23,772 bases of DNA from Psychrobacter sp. UBA6766 (GTDB lineage: Bacteria; Pseudomonadota; Gammaproteobacteria; Pseudomonadales; Moraxellaceae). The translations under genes and the position numbers were made by a program. The stretch lies in NCBI RefSeq assembly GCF_002453355.1, contig NZ_DKGQ01000049.1, positions 1 to 23,772 of the forward strand, written 5' to 3'. The notes beneath the pieces were generated by a model. It was not told the origin of the DNA and ran no database searches. It worked only from the letters and a program-made list of their open reading frames with translations. Within the stretch, counting starts at the first letter, position 1. Each line of letters opens with the position of its first letter. This document shows positions 1-7,291 of this stretch, one piece after another.

Positions 1-155
1 CTTGGTGTGTTAATCTAAGAATCGAATAAAATTACCCTTTTTAAATAATGGAATTATCATTTTCGCTGTTTTTACTTCGCCATTTTTTGATTTTTTAGGC
101 AGTTTTTTTGAGTAAGAGAGTCTTTGTACCATTTTTTCTAATTTGTGAGTATGTT

Positions 156-815
156 ATGAGCACTAAAGTTTATACCAGCACGTCGCCTGCGCGTCTATTA
201 TTGGTCGATGACCATCCGATGCTCCGTCGCGGTATCTCTGAATTACTGAGCCTTGAGGACGATGTCAAAGTCGTTGGCGAAACCAGCAATGGCCAAGAGG
301 CATTAGTATTTTTAGAAAATAATGACGTCGATTTGGTGATATTGGACCATAAAATGCCGGTACTTACCGGCATCGAAACTTTACGAGAAATCAAAGCCAG
401 GAATATTGACACTAAGACGGCACTATTCACGGTTTCAGATAGCGGCGAGGATGTGCAAGAGGCATTGAAATTGGGCGTCGATGGTTATCTGCTAAAAGAT
501 ATGGAACCTGAGCTGATTATTATTGATATCAGAAAAATACTTCGCGGCGAGCTGGTCATTAGTCCAAACCTAGCTTCGATATTGGCACAAACCTTGCGCA
601 CGCCTAGTATCGAAGATATTGCCAGTAATTTAACTAGCAGAGAGCTGCAAGTGATTCAGATGATTGCTGAAGGGCTGAGTAATAAAATGATTGCTAATAA
701 CTTAGATATCGCCGAATCGACGGTTAAAGTACATGTCAAACATATCCTAAATAAAACGGGTCTGCGCACACGGGTAGAAGCCGCTGTGTGGACAGTGAAT
801 CATTTATCTAAGTAA
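156..815 (+). CDS. narL: NarL/FixJ-family nitrate/nitrite response regulator
   Basis: This is a 219-residue two-component response regulator that probably controls nitrate/nitrite respiration genes. The receiver domain (about residues 12-130) has the acidic pair D18-D19, phospho-acceptor D64 in LDHKMP and K114 in YLLKD. A LuxR/NarL helix-turn-helix (about 153-210) starts at LTSRELQVIQ. I chose ATG 156, preceded by GTGAG six bases upstream, over the TTG at 108, because the extra 16 residues are hydrophobic and unlike a receiver N-terminus. A partner NarX-type kinase would be expected upstream, but the first 107 bases show no recognisable coding sequence. The convergent neighbour is a NarK transporter, which supports the NarL assignment. 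The usual hydrophobic residue after the phospho-Asp is His here. NarP or another LuxR-type regulator is possible. Confidence 0.85.
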   Translation: MSTKVYTSTSPARLLLVDDHPMLRRGISELLSLEDDVKVVGETSNGQEALVFLENNDVDLVILDHKMPVLTGIETLREIKARNIDTKTALFTVSDSGEDVQEALKLGVDGYLLKDMEPELIIIDIRKILRGELVISPNLASILAQTLRTPSIEDIASNLTSRELQVIQMIAEGLSNKMIANNLDIAESTVKVHVKHILNKTGLRTRVEAAVWTVNHLSK

Positions 816-826
816 AGAAGGTTTTA

Positions 827-936
827 TATCGTCCTGTTTTATCCGTTAAAATCTTATAGATTTAAGCGTATGATGGTTGTTGTTTATGAGCTTGTCTATA
901 AGATTTTGGACGATACGCTAATGCCATGGCTAGCGT
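827..936. repeat. Nested inverted-repeat element after narL
   Basis: A perfect 12-bp inverted repeat (AAAATCTTATAG at 848-859 and CTATAAGATTTT at 896-907) is extended by an 8-bp outer pair (TATCGTCC at 827-834 with GGACGATA at 908-915), interrupted by 13 extra bases on the left. Directly to the right is a second dyad, ACGCTA at 915-920 with TAGCGT at 931-936, enclosing the 8-bp palindrome GCCATGGC (923-930). No T-run follows either stem. It could be a dispersed palindromic element, an RNA structure in the narL 3' region, or a degraded mobile remnant. Its copy number is unknown. Confidence 0.45.
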
Positions 937-1014
937 TATTAAGAATAGCAGCGCTGAGAAGGGCGGTTTTAGCAATGTTCCTGTCATGTTAGGTTAATAA
1001 GTATTATCTGTATT

Positions 1015-1049
1015 AAAAAACCCACTTAACGTTTGCTAAGTGGGTTTTT
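1015..1049. terminator. Bidirectional intrinsic terminator between narL and narK
   Basis: The 8-bp stem CCCACTTA (1021-1028) pairs with TAAGTGGG (1037-1044) around an 8-base loop. It is flanked by A6 on the left and T5 on the right, so it can end transcription from narL (plus) and narK (minus), which converge here. Confidence 0.85.
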
Positions 1050-1077
1050 GTTTTCGGTAAAAAGCTATTATGAATAA

Positions 1078-2556
1078 TTAGCCTTGTTCTGCAGCAATCT
1101 GACGATCGACAGAGGACATTTTATATTCATCACCAAAGGCATTTTCGGGTTCTGCCAACCAGAAATAACACACAATCCACGCAATAAATGCTCCGACCGC
1201 GATGATATAAAAGAACTGGTTCGGCTCTACAAAGGTGTAGATAAACAAGTAAAATACCGCACCAACGTTACCATAAGCACCTGCCATTCCTGATATCTGA
1301 CCCGTTAGACGACGTTTAATCGAAGGAATAATGCCAAAAGTCGCGCCTTCTGCCCCTTGTACAAATACCGAGCATAGAATGGTGAAGACCACGGCGATAA
1401 ATAACGGCCACTCGGCATTGAGCACACCCATTAGAATAAAACCAACACCGATACCAAACATATAAACCAACATCACCAAACGGCGATTACCGATTTTGTC
1501 AGAAATATAACCACCAAGTGGCCGCGCCCATAGATTTACAAAAGCAAAGGTAGAAGCAATCAAACCAGCCGCCGTCGGATCAAGTTTCCAAGTCGCGGCA
1601 AAGAACATTGGTAGCATGGAAACCACTGCAAGCTCAGCGCCAAAGTTGGCAAAATAGCTCACGTTTAGCGCAGCAACTGATTTAAAGGGATATTTATCAT
1701 CTTCTGGAATTCCGGCCTTAATCATCGGCAAATTGACACTGATGGCTTTATAAATTTGATAAATGACCATTAATACAATCACGCTATAAGCAATGATAGC
1801 GCCAGCGACACTTAAAAATCCCATCGCTTGAGTACGATAAACGAGCAAAGACAAGACACCGTATAAAGGAATGATAAACAAGCAATATAGCCATAAATCT
1901 TTCCAGGTAGACACTTCTAATGCGCCCGCTTTACGAGATTTTTTATGCGTGCCAACCTCTGGGCCATCGGTGATTAGAAACCAATATGCCACGCCGTATA
2001 ATGCCATTAATAAGCCAGATAGCGCAATTGCCCAGCGCCAGCCATCATCGCCGCCAAAGAACTGCAAAGCAACGGTTGGAATGGTAATCGCGGCGGCGGC
2101 TGAACCAAAATTACCCCAACCGGCATAAAAGCCTTCAGCAAAGCCAATGTCTTTGGGCTTAAACCATAATGTCGTCATATGAATACCGACGACGAAACCG
2201 GCGCCGACGATAGACATAAATAAGCGCGAGACGAAGAGTTGGGTGGCAGAGTTACCGAACGCAAAAAACCACGTTGGTATCGCCATCACTACCATCAAGA
2301 TAGAAAACACGCGCCGCGGACCAAAGCGGTCCAATGCCATACCGACGATGACGCGCCCCGGAATCGTTAATGCGACGTTAGCAATTAAAAATAATTTGAT
2401 ATGATCGGGGGTTAGGTAGCTTTCTGTTTGTAGCATCGACGTTGCGAGCGGCGCGATATTGAACCAGACATAAAAGGTGAGAAAAAAAGCAATCCAAGTG
2501 TAGTGAAGCGCCCTAATATCACGGCGTTCGACCTCGAGTAGTTCTTTTGCATGCAT
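1078..2556 (-). CDS. narK: NarK-type nitrate/nitrite transporter (MFS, NNP family)
   Basis: This inner-membrane transporter of the major facilitator superfamily, nitrate/nitrite porter family, imports nitrate and/or exchanges it for nitrite. At 492 residues it has about 12 membrane segments. The family arginines are visible as R68 in GRVIVG (TM2) and R345 in ARPLGG, with Gly-rich nitrate signatures at about residues 137-151 (GFAEGFYAGWGNFG) and later in GQISGMAGAYGNVG. MFS loop motifs DRFGPRR and DKIGNRR are also present. The start at 2556 has GGGGA seven bases upstream on the coding strand; an in-frame ATG at 2628 would add 24 residues without a better ribosome site. The central cytoplasmic loop (about 195-222) is moderately long. 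It converges on narL and shares its terminator. NarK1 and NarK2 types cannot be separated by eye. Confidence 0.9.
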   Translation of the reverse strand: MHAKELLEVERRDIRALHYTWIAFFLTFYVWFNIAPLATSMLQTESYLTPDHIKLFLIANVALTIPGRVIVGMALDRFGPRRVFSILMVVMAIPTWFFAFGNSATQLFVSRLFMSIVGAGFVVGIHMTTLWFKPKDIGFAEGFYAGWGNFGSAAAAITIPTVALQFFGGDDGWRWAIALSGLLMALYGVAYWFLITDGPEVGTHKKSRKAGALEVSTWKDLWLYCLFIIPLYGVLSLLVYRTQAMGFLSVAGAIIAYSVIVLMVIYQIYKAISVNLPMIKAGIPEDDKYPFKSVAALNVSYFANFGAELAVVSMLPMFFAATWKLDPTAAGLIASTFAFVNLWARPLGGYISDKIGNRRLVMLVYMFGIGVGFILMGVLNAEWPLFIAVVFTILCSVFVQGAEGATFGIIPSIKRRLTGQISGMAGAYGNVGAVFYLFIYTFVEPNQFFYIIAVGAFIAWIVCYFWLAEPENAFGDEYKMSSVDRQIAAEQG

Positions 2557-2780
2557 GATAATGTCCCCATTATAAGTTCTGATGTCAGTAATGGACACAA
2601 AATAGCAATAAAGGGGAATCATAACCATTGAGCGAAAGCAGTATAGGGTCTACTTTGAATACTACTTAATAGGGAGGACAAAGGTGAATTGAGAGAGCAG
2701 AGGCACTTGTGGCGTTACATTTTTATTAATAGTCAAAAACATACAAAGGTAGTAAAACCGATTAAAAGGTGCTATTTTAT

Positions 2781-2800
2781 ATTAATGATAATTATTCTCA
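2781..2800. promoter_or_regulatory. Candidate Fur box upstream of the cupin gene
   Basis: Positions 2781-2799 match the classical 19-bp Fur consensus at 15 of 19 bases. In the 7-1-7 model the halves are TGATAAT (2786-2792) and ATTCTCA (2794-2800), a single mismatch from perfect symmetry. The site is about 90 bases before the cupin start and about 225 bases before narK, so either divergent gene could be the target. The assignment is by motif only. Confidence 0.5.
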
Positions 2801-2807
2801 AATACAT

Positions 2808-2846
2808 GTTAACCTTTAAGACAGATCGTTAACCTTTAAGGCAGAT
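2808..2846. repeat. Two 19-bp direct repeats with 20-bp period
   Basis: GTTAACCTTTAAG followed by RCAGAT occurs at 2808-2826 and again at 2828-2846, differing at one base (A versus G). The 20-bp period is close to two turns of the helix, so both copies would present the same face. They lie 45-83 bases before the cupin start codon, where paired regulator sites would be expected. The bound protein is not recognised. They do not fit the NarL heptamer well. Confidence 0.6.
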
Positions 2847-2890
2847 TGAGATAAAAAGCCTACATTAAGTAAACCCGCCAAGGAGTTGTC

Positions 2891-3328
2891 ATGAGTTCCG
2901 CTACCAATACTGATACTAATATCACGAACGCCAACAATACTAATCCAAATCCCGTTATTCCAAGCCATTGGAAAATAAAACGTTCAACCCATTTTTTTAC
3001 CAAAGATAAAGTGCCTAATGCCTTATTAACGCACCACAACACGGCCGAGGGTGTCTATGGCCAAATCTGCGTCATGCAAGGTACGGTCACCTTTTACGGT
3101 TTTGCTGACGAAGCGGCCACCGAGCCAGAAAAAACCATCGTTATCAAAGCCGGACAATTTGCGGTTAGCCCACCTCAGTATTGGCACCGTGTAGAGTTAA
3201 GCGACGATGCCCAGTTCAATATTAATTTTTGGACAGAAGGTGAAACAGAAAATAAGTCGCTATTTAATAGCTCTAAAATCCATAGCAAACCTATCGAGAA
3301 GTTGTTTGATAAACCAGAGGAATCTTAA
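2891..3328 (+). CDS. YeaR-like DUF1971 cupin protein
   Basis: This 145-residue cytosolic protein carries a single DUF1971 (YeaR/TehB-like cupin) domain at about residues 22-120. Recognisable family stretches are the RSTHFFTKDKVP start, VMQGTVTFYGFADE, the KAGQFAVSPPQYWHRVE strand with the His expected in a cupin metal or ligand site, and FNINFW. They line up well with E. coli YeaR from memory. In E. coli the yeaR-yoaG operon is induced by nitrate through NarL and repressed by NsrR; its biochemical role is not established. Placement between narK and the NO reductase fits that theme. The first 20 residues are Asn/Thr-rich low complexity. AAGGAG lies five bases before the ATG. A Fur-like box and a direct repeat precede it. 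Confidence 0.8.
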   Translation: MSSATNTDTNITNANNTNPNPVIPSHWKIKRSTHFFTKDKVPNALLTHHNTAEGVYGQICVMQGTVTFYGFADEAATEPEKTIVIKAGQFAVSPPQYWHRVELSDDAQFNINFWTEGETENKSLFNSSKIHSKPIEKLFDKPEES

Positions 3329-3452
3329 TTATCCAGCATTATAATTATTTAGCCTTATTGTACTATTACAAGCGCTTTTGTCGTGGCACAATACTGAATG
3401 TCTATATGATGCTAAGTGTTTATATGACGAATATTCATCCCTAGGAATAAGC

Positions 3453-4388
3453 ATGTCAGCTTCTAGCAATCAGCACGAAAATAATATCGTGAGCAGTGAT
3501 ACTTATACTGAGGCAAAAAATTGCCGAGCGATGATTAAATCATTAACTCATATCAAGACGTGGTTATTTGTGCCTGCAACGCGAATAGATCGAGTAGCAA
3601 AAGCTTTTGCCAGTGGCGCAAATGCAGTGATTGTTGATTTAGAAGATGCGGTTGCACAGCCAGACAAAGCCCAAGCTCGCGCGGCATTAAAAGATTATTA
3701 TGACAATCCGCAAAAGACTCAACATGAGGATAAAAGCCATCGTCCGATTTGGCTACGTATTAATCAAGCGGGGAGTGCTGAATTTACCAAAGACTTGGCC
3801 TTATGTCAGCAATTGCCTAAACTAACAGGCGTGGTATTAGCAAAAGCGGAACAGGCAACAGATATTGAAAAAATCTATCAAAAAACTGGGCTGCCTGTGA
3901 TTGCCTTGATAGAAAATGCCATCGGCTTATACCATGCCAACGAGATGGCCAAGGCGAGTGGATTGATTGCATTTAGCTATGGTTTTTTAGACTTATGCAA
4001 CGATTTGCAGGTACAAGTAGGTACAGCATCAGCAGACATCATCGCTAATCAGATTCGTTATCAGCTTATCCTGACTTCAAAAGTCCATCAATTGCTTGCG
4101 CCGATTGATAGTGTGTATGCAGACTTTAATGATAGCGCAGGGCTGCAAAAACGTGTGCATCTGTGGTTGCAGATGGGTATGTCTAGCATGCTTTGTATCC
4201 ATCCTAAGCAGGTAAACGTCGTTAAAGACTCGCTACAGCCAACCGCCGGTGAGATTGAATTTGCCCAGCGGGTGGTCGCAGAGTATCAGCGTAGTGGTCA
4301 AGCGGTTTTTAAAATAAACGGTAATATGGTCGATGCGCCGGTGATTAAGCGCAGTTATCAGCTGCTATCAAATCTTCTGAGTCATTAA
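3453..4388 (+). CDS. HpcH/HpaI aldolase / citrate lyase beta-like CoA ester lyase
   Basis: This protein is probably a cytosolic TIM-barrel lyase acting on a CoA thioester such as citramalyl-, malyl- or citryl-CoA. The 311-residue form begins at ATG 3453 with AGGA six bases upstream. An upstream TTG at 3378 and an internal ATG at 3531 are alternatives; the internal one has no clear ribosome site. Family motifs are TWLFVPATR (substrate phosphate region), VDLEDAV (Mg-binding acidic residues), WLRIN (substrate Arg), ALIENAIG (metal Glu), FGFLDL-like FSYGFLDLCNDL and CIHPKQV. There are no citrate lyase alpha or gamma genes nearby, so it is a stand-alone CitE-like enzyme (CLYBL type) rather than part of citrate lyase. 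A terminator follows it. Its place in a nitrogen-oxide region has no evident functional reason. Confidence 0.82.
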   Translation: MSASSNQHENNIVSSDTYTEAKNCRAMIKSLTHIKTWLFVPATRIDRVAKAFASGANAVIVDLEDAVAQPDKAQARAALKDYYDNPQKTQHEDKSHRPIWLRINQAGSAEFTKDLALCQQLPKLTGVVLAKAEQATDIEKIYQKTGLPVIALIENAIGLYHANEMAKASGLIAFSYGFLDLCNDLQVQVGTASADIIANQIRYQLILTSKVHQLLAPIDSVYADFNDSAGLQKRVHLWLQMGMSSMLCIHPKQVNVVKDSLQPTAGEIEFAQRVVAEYQRSGQAVFKINGNMVDAPVIKRSYQLLSNLLSH

Positions 4389-4400
4389 TAAAACTTGTTA

Positions 4401-4437
4401 ATAAAAAACCAGATAACTTCCATTATCTGGTTTTTTT
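4401..4437 (+). terminator. Intrinsic terminator after the CoA lyase gene
   Basis: The stem CCAGATAA (4409-4416) pairs with TTATCTGG (4423-4430) around a 6-base loop and is followed by seven T residues (4431-4437), with A-rich sequence before the stem. It lies 20 bases after the lyase stop codon. Confidence 0.88.
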
Positions 4438-4521
4438 ACGTTTTTGCATTAGGTATAAGTAATTTGCCATTCGAGTTTTTCTCTCTAAATTTGGTTATAA
4501 ATGAAGGACTTCACTCGTGAT

Positions 4522-4550
4522 TTGATAAAAGTGAACCGCGCAGTTTATAA
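4522..4550 (+). promoter_or_regulatory. Candidate distal sigma70 promoter for norB
   Basis: TTGATA (4522-4527) and TTATAA (4545-4550) are separated by 17 bases, a good sigma70 arrangement. The predicted start near 4557 lies just before the first NsrR-like dyad. A transcript from here would carry a leader of about 360 bases before norB. Confidence 0.45.
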
Positions 4551-4578
4551 GAAACATAAGAATAAGCCAAAATAACTC

Positions 4579-4605
4579 TTAACATTCATATTAAATGAAT
4601 GTTAA
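4579..4605. promoter_or_regulatory. NsrR-like operator, distal site
   Basis: A perfect inverted repeat has 11-bp arms, TTAACATTCAT (4579-4589) and ATGAATGTTAA (4595-4605), around ATTAA. The 23-bp core follows the 11-1-11 dyad form of the NsrR consensus, with AT-rich centre and AT-hexamer edges, but has C and T where E. coli NsrR sites usually have G in each arm. It sits about 20 bases downstream of the predicted distal promoter start, a repressor position. Confidence 0.65.
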
Positions 4606-4616
4606 AATGTTTCCAA

Positions 4617-4645
4617 TTTGATGCTAGATGTAAATATACATCAAA
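4617..4645. promoter_or_regulatory. Nested dyad upstream of norB
   Basis: The outer arms TTTGATG (4617-4623) and CATCAAA (4639-4645) enclose an inner dyad GATGTA (4627-4632) and TACATC (4637-4642) around AATA. The outer half-sites resemble FNR/DNR halves (TTGAT and ATCAA), but their 17-base separation is wrong for the usual four. A regulator site or a structured leader element is possible. The nature of any binding protein is unknown. Confidence 0.35.
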
Positions 4646-4841
4646 TAGGTTTAGCGCATGAAGCGATAAAATCTATCCATTAACCCTAATGCCATCAAAG
4701 ATTTAAGCCTTTAATCCCAGCTTTGATTTTACTTTATTCTTAATCTTAAGACTAAAGCATTACTCAGGTAGCAGGCTTAATGTTTATAAGATGATTGATA
4801 GATTTATCGTAACAGGCAGCGGTATTAATCATTTATGGAAT

Positions 4842-4847
4842 TATAAT
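4842..4847 (+). promoter_or_regulatory. Candidate -10 element of the proximal norB promoter
   Basis: TATAAT at 4842-4847 is a perfect sigma70 -10 box, but no good -35 box is visible 16-18 bases upstream. An activator-dependent promoter is therefore plausible. The predicted start near 4854 is overlapped by the proximal NsrR-like dyad, and the leader would be about 65 bases. Confidence 0.4.
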
Positions 4848-4857
4848 TGCGCTTATG

Positions 4858-4880
4858 AAAATTCATTTAAAATGAATGTT
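4858..4880. promoter_or_regulatory. NsrR-like operator, proximal site
   Basis: This 23-bp element matches the core of the distal dyad at 20 of 23 positions: the left half AAAATTCAT has one change from AACATTCAT, and the right half ATGAATGTT is identical. It lies about 11 bases after the candidate -10 box and 39 bases before the norB start, consistent with a repressor blocking initiation until NO is present. Confidence 0.65.
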
Positions 4881-4919
4881 AAGTGTTCAGTTTATCTATC
4901 TAGCCAGTAGGAGCAAGAT

Positions 4920-7226
4920 ATGGGCGAATATAAAAAGTATTGGTGGGGCTTAATCGCCGTCCTCGTCATTACCTTTACCTTTTTAGGTTGGGGCGGCGTG
5001 GAAGTCTATCGTACCGCACCTCCTATCCCTGATCAGTATATTGACAGCAGCGGAAAGGCATTAATCACAGAAGAAGATATTTTAGATGGTCAATCTGCTT
5101 GGCAGCGCACTGGTGGTCAGCAGCTCGGTTCGATACTTGGTCATGGCGCCTATCAAGCACCTGACTGGACCGCAGATTGGTTACACAGAGAGCTTGTGGC
5201 GTGGTTAGATATCAGGGCGCAAGAGCTATATGGGCATGATTTTGCCGCGGCAACAGACGATCAAAAAGCGGTACTTAATGCGCAGTTGAAAAAAGAATAT
5301 CGTGGCAGCAATACCAATTCTAACAATCAAGTGGTATTGTCAGATACGCGTATCGCCGCTATTAATGAAGTCGCGCCTTATTATATCGGTCTATACGGTA
5401 ATGAGCCTTCATTGCAAAAGTCGCGTGAAAACTTTGCCATGAAAAACAATACCTTGGCAGATATTGAAGACAGACAAAAACTGACCAACTTTTTCTTTTG
5501 GACCACTTGGGTTGCATCTACCAACCGTCCGGGTACTGATGCGACATATACCAATAACTGGCCGCATGAGCCTTTAATTGATAATGTCCCAACCTCTGAA
5601 AATGTCATGTGGTCTATCGCCAGTGTGGTATTCTTAATCGCTGGGGTTGGTTTTCTTATCTGGGGCTGGTCGTTCTTACGTAAAGAAGAAGACGTCAAAG
5701 AAGCAACGGCAAGTGCTGACCCATTAACCAAAGTGGCGTTAACACCGTCACAAAAAGCCTTGGCAAAATACGGTGTACTAGTCGTTGCTCTATTGGTATT
5801 CCAAGTATTTATCGGCGGTTTTGTCGCGCACTATACCGTTGAAGGGCAAGAGTTTTATGGTATTGCCGTCGCCGATTACTTCCCGTATTCGTTAGTACGT
5901 ACGTGGCATATTCAAGCAGCCCTATTTTGGATTGCTACTGCTTTCTTGATGGCAGGCTTGTACTTAACGCCGCTTATCAATGGCGGTAAAGACCCCAAGT
6001 ACCAAAAATTGGGCGTGGACATCCTTTGGGTGGCATTAATACTCGTGGTTGTAGGCTCATTTGTTAGTCAGTACTTTGCGATTGCCGGTATTATGCCTGC
6101 AAAATACAACTTCTGGTTTGGTCATCAAGGCTATGAGTTCATTGACCTTGGTCGCTTCTGGCAGATTTTAAAATGGGTTGGTATCTTATTCTGGTTGGTA
6201 TTAATGACCCGTGGCTGTTTACCGGCGCTTAGAAGAAAAGAAGGCGGTGATAAAAACTTATTAGCGATCTTCTTTGCATCAGTCGTTTGCGTCGGTTTAT
6301 TCTACGGTGCCGGCTTGTTCTACGGCGAGCGTACCCACTTAACCATCATGGAATACTGGCGCTGGTGGGTGGTACATTTATGGGTAGAAGGTTTCTTTGA
6401 AGTATTCGCCACCGTATCACTCGCATTCATTTTCTACAACTTAGGCTTGGTCAACAAAAAAATCGCCACCGGTTCTGCCATCGCTTCAGCGGCACTATTT
6501 ATGCTCGGCGGTGTCCCAGGAACGTTCCACCATTTATACTTCTCAGGCACAACCACACCAGTCATGGCAATCGGCGCGTCATTTAGTGCTTTAGAAGTGG
6601 TACCTTTGGTGGTATTAGGCTACGAAGGTTATGAGCATTGGTCTATGCAGCGTCAAGCGCCATGGATGAATAAACTCAAATGGCCTATCATGTGTTTCGT
6701 TGCGGTCGCGTTCTGGAATATGTTGGGTGCAGGGGTGTTCGGCTTTATGATTAACCCACCAGTCTCATTGTTCTACTTACAAGGGTTAAATACTACGGCC
6801 ACTCACTCGCATGCTGCATTATTCGGGGTCTATGGATTCTTAGCAATCGGCTTTGTACTATTGGTCATGCGCTATATCCGTCCTGATTATGTGTTTAGTG
6901 AAAATCTTATCAAAACAGGATTTTGGGCGCTAAATGCAGGCTTGGTATTGATGATTGTGACAAGTTTACTACCAATTGGTATTTTCCAAGCGCACGCGTC
7001 AATGACCGAAGGTCTATGGTACGCACGTAGTGAAGGCTTCTTACAACAAGATTTCTTAGTAACACTGCGCTGGATTCGTACCTTTGCTGACGTGATCTTT
7101 ATTACTGGTGCGGTTTGTGTGGCACTGCAAGTGGTTAAATTTGCTTTTGCAAAACCCTCACATGCAAGTTATCAACCTGATAGCCCTGTAAATTCAGATA
7201 CATTACCAACCAACCCAGTACATTAA
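4920..7226 (+). CDS. norB: Quinol-dependent nitric oxide reductase (qNOR)
   Basis: This is a single-subunit, inner-membrane nitric oxide reductase of the heme-copper oxidase superfamily (NorZ type). It reduces 2 NO to N2O with electrons from quinol, for NO detoxification or denitrification. At 768 residues it has the full qNOR length: an N-terminal helix, a periplasmic cytochrome-c-like domain lacking heme (about 35-225, with GQQLGSILGHGAYQ), then the NorB-like core. Heme and metal ligands are visible: H330 (low-spin heme b), H486 with E490 and E494, the pair H537-H538 (FeB), and the HSH motif H629/H631 for heme b3 and b. AGGAG lies six bases before the ATG. The preceding gap holds candidate promoters and two NsrR-like dyads. 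A terminator follows it. No norC or accessory norQD genes are present, as expected for qNOR. Confidence 0.95.
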   Translation: MGEYKKYWWGLIAVLVITFTFLGWGGVEVYRTAPPIPDQYIDSSGKALITEEDILDGQSAWQRTGGQQLGSILGHGAYQAPDWTADWLHRELVAWLDIRAQELYGHDFAAATDDQKAVLNAQLKKEYRGSNTNSNNQVVLSDTRIAAINEVAPYYIGLYGNEPSLQKSRENFAMKNNTLADIEDRQKLTNFFFWTTWVASTNRPGTDATYTNNWPHEPLIDNVPTSENVMWSIASVVFLIAGVGFLIWGWSFLRKEEDVKEATASADPLTKVALTPSQKALAKYGVLVVALLVFQVFIGGFVAHYTVEGQEFYGIAVADYFPYSLVRTWHIQAALFWIATAFLMAGLYLTPLINGGKDPKYQKLGVDILWVALILVVVGSFVSQYFAIAGIMPAKYNFWFGHQGYEFIDLGRFWQILKWVGILFWLVLMTRGCLPALRRKEGGDKNLLAIFFASVVCVGLFYGAGLFYGERTHLTIMEYWRWWVVHLWVEGFFEVFATVSLAFIFYNLGLVNKKIATGSAIASAALFMLGGVPGTFHHLYFSGTTTPVMAIGASFSALEVVPLVVLGYEGYEHWSMQRQAPWMNKLKWPIMCFVAVAFWNMLGAGVFGFMINPPVSLFYLQGLNTTATHSHAALFGVYGFLAIGFVLLVMRYIRPDYVFSENLIKTGFWALNAGLVLMIVTSLLPIGIFQAHASMTEGLWYARSEGFLQQDFLVTLRWIRTFADVIFITGAVCVALQVVKFAFAKPSHASYQPDSPVNSDTLPTNPVH

Positions 7227-7261
7227 AAGGTAAAAATAGTAAAATCAATTAAAAGCAAAAG

Positions 7262-7287
7262 AAGCTCTGCAATGGCAGGGCTTTTTT
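7262..7287. terminator. Intrinsic terminator between norB and the sensor kinase gene
   Basis: The stem AAGCTCTGC (7262-7270) pairs with GCAGGGCTT (7275-7283) with one G-U wobble around an AATG tetraloop, followed by a T-run to 7287. T-rich sequence also follows on the opposite strand, so it probably serves the minus-strand kinase gene that ends at 7292 as well. Confidence 0.82.
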
Positions 7288-7291
7288 GTGG

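Noticed and set aside
1..107. Possible 3' end of an upstream narX-type gene
   Set aside because: All frames reach stops within a few codons and no kinase motif is visible, so nothing can be supported.
108..155. Extended TTG start for the NarL-type regulator
   Set aside because: The added 16 residues are hydrophobic and do not belong to a receiver domain; ATG 156 has a better upstream signal.
2629..2780. Possible NarL heptamers before narK (for example TACTACT near 2660)
   Set aside because: Single heptamers of this low information content are expected by chance, and no paired 7-2-7 arrangement was found.
4621..4683. 20-codon open frame in the norB leader
   Set aside because: There is no ribosome site and the product is not recognised; it probably arises by chance within a dyad-rich regulatory region.
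5381..5731. Minus-strand open frame of 116 codons
   Set aside because: It is antisense to the soluble domain of the NO reductase, without family features or a ribosome site.
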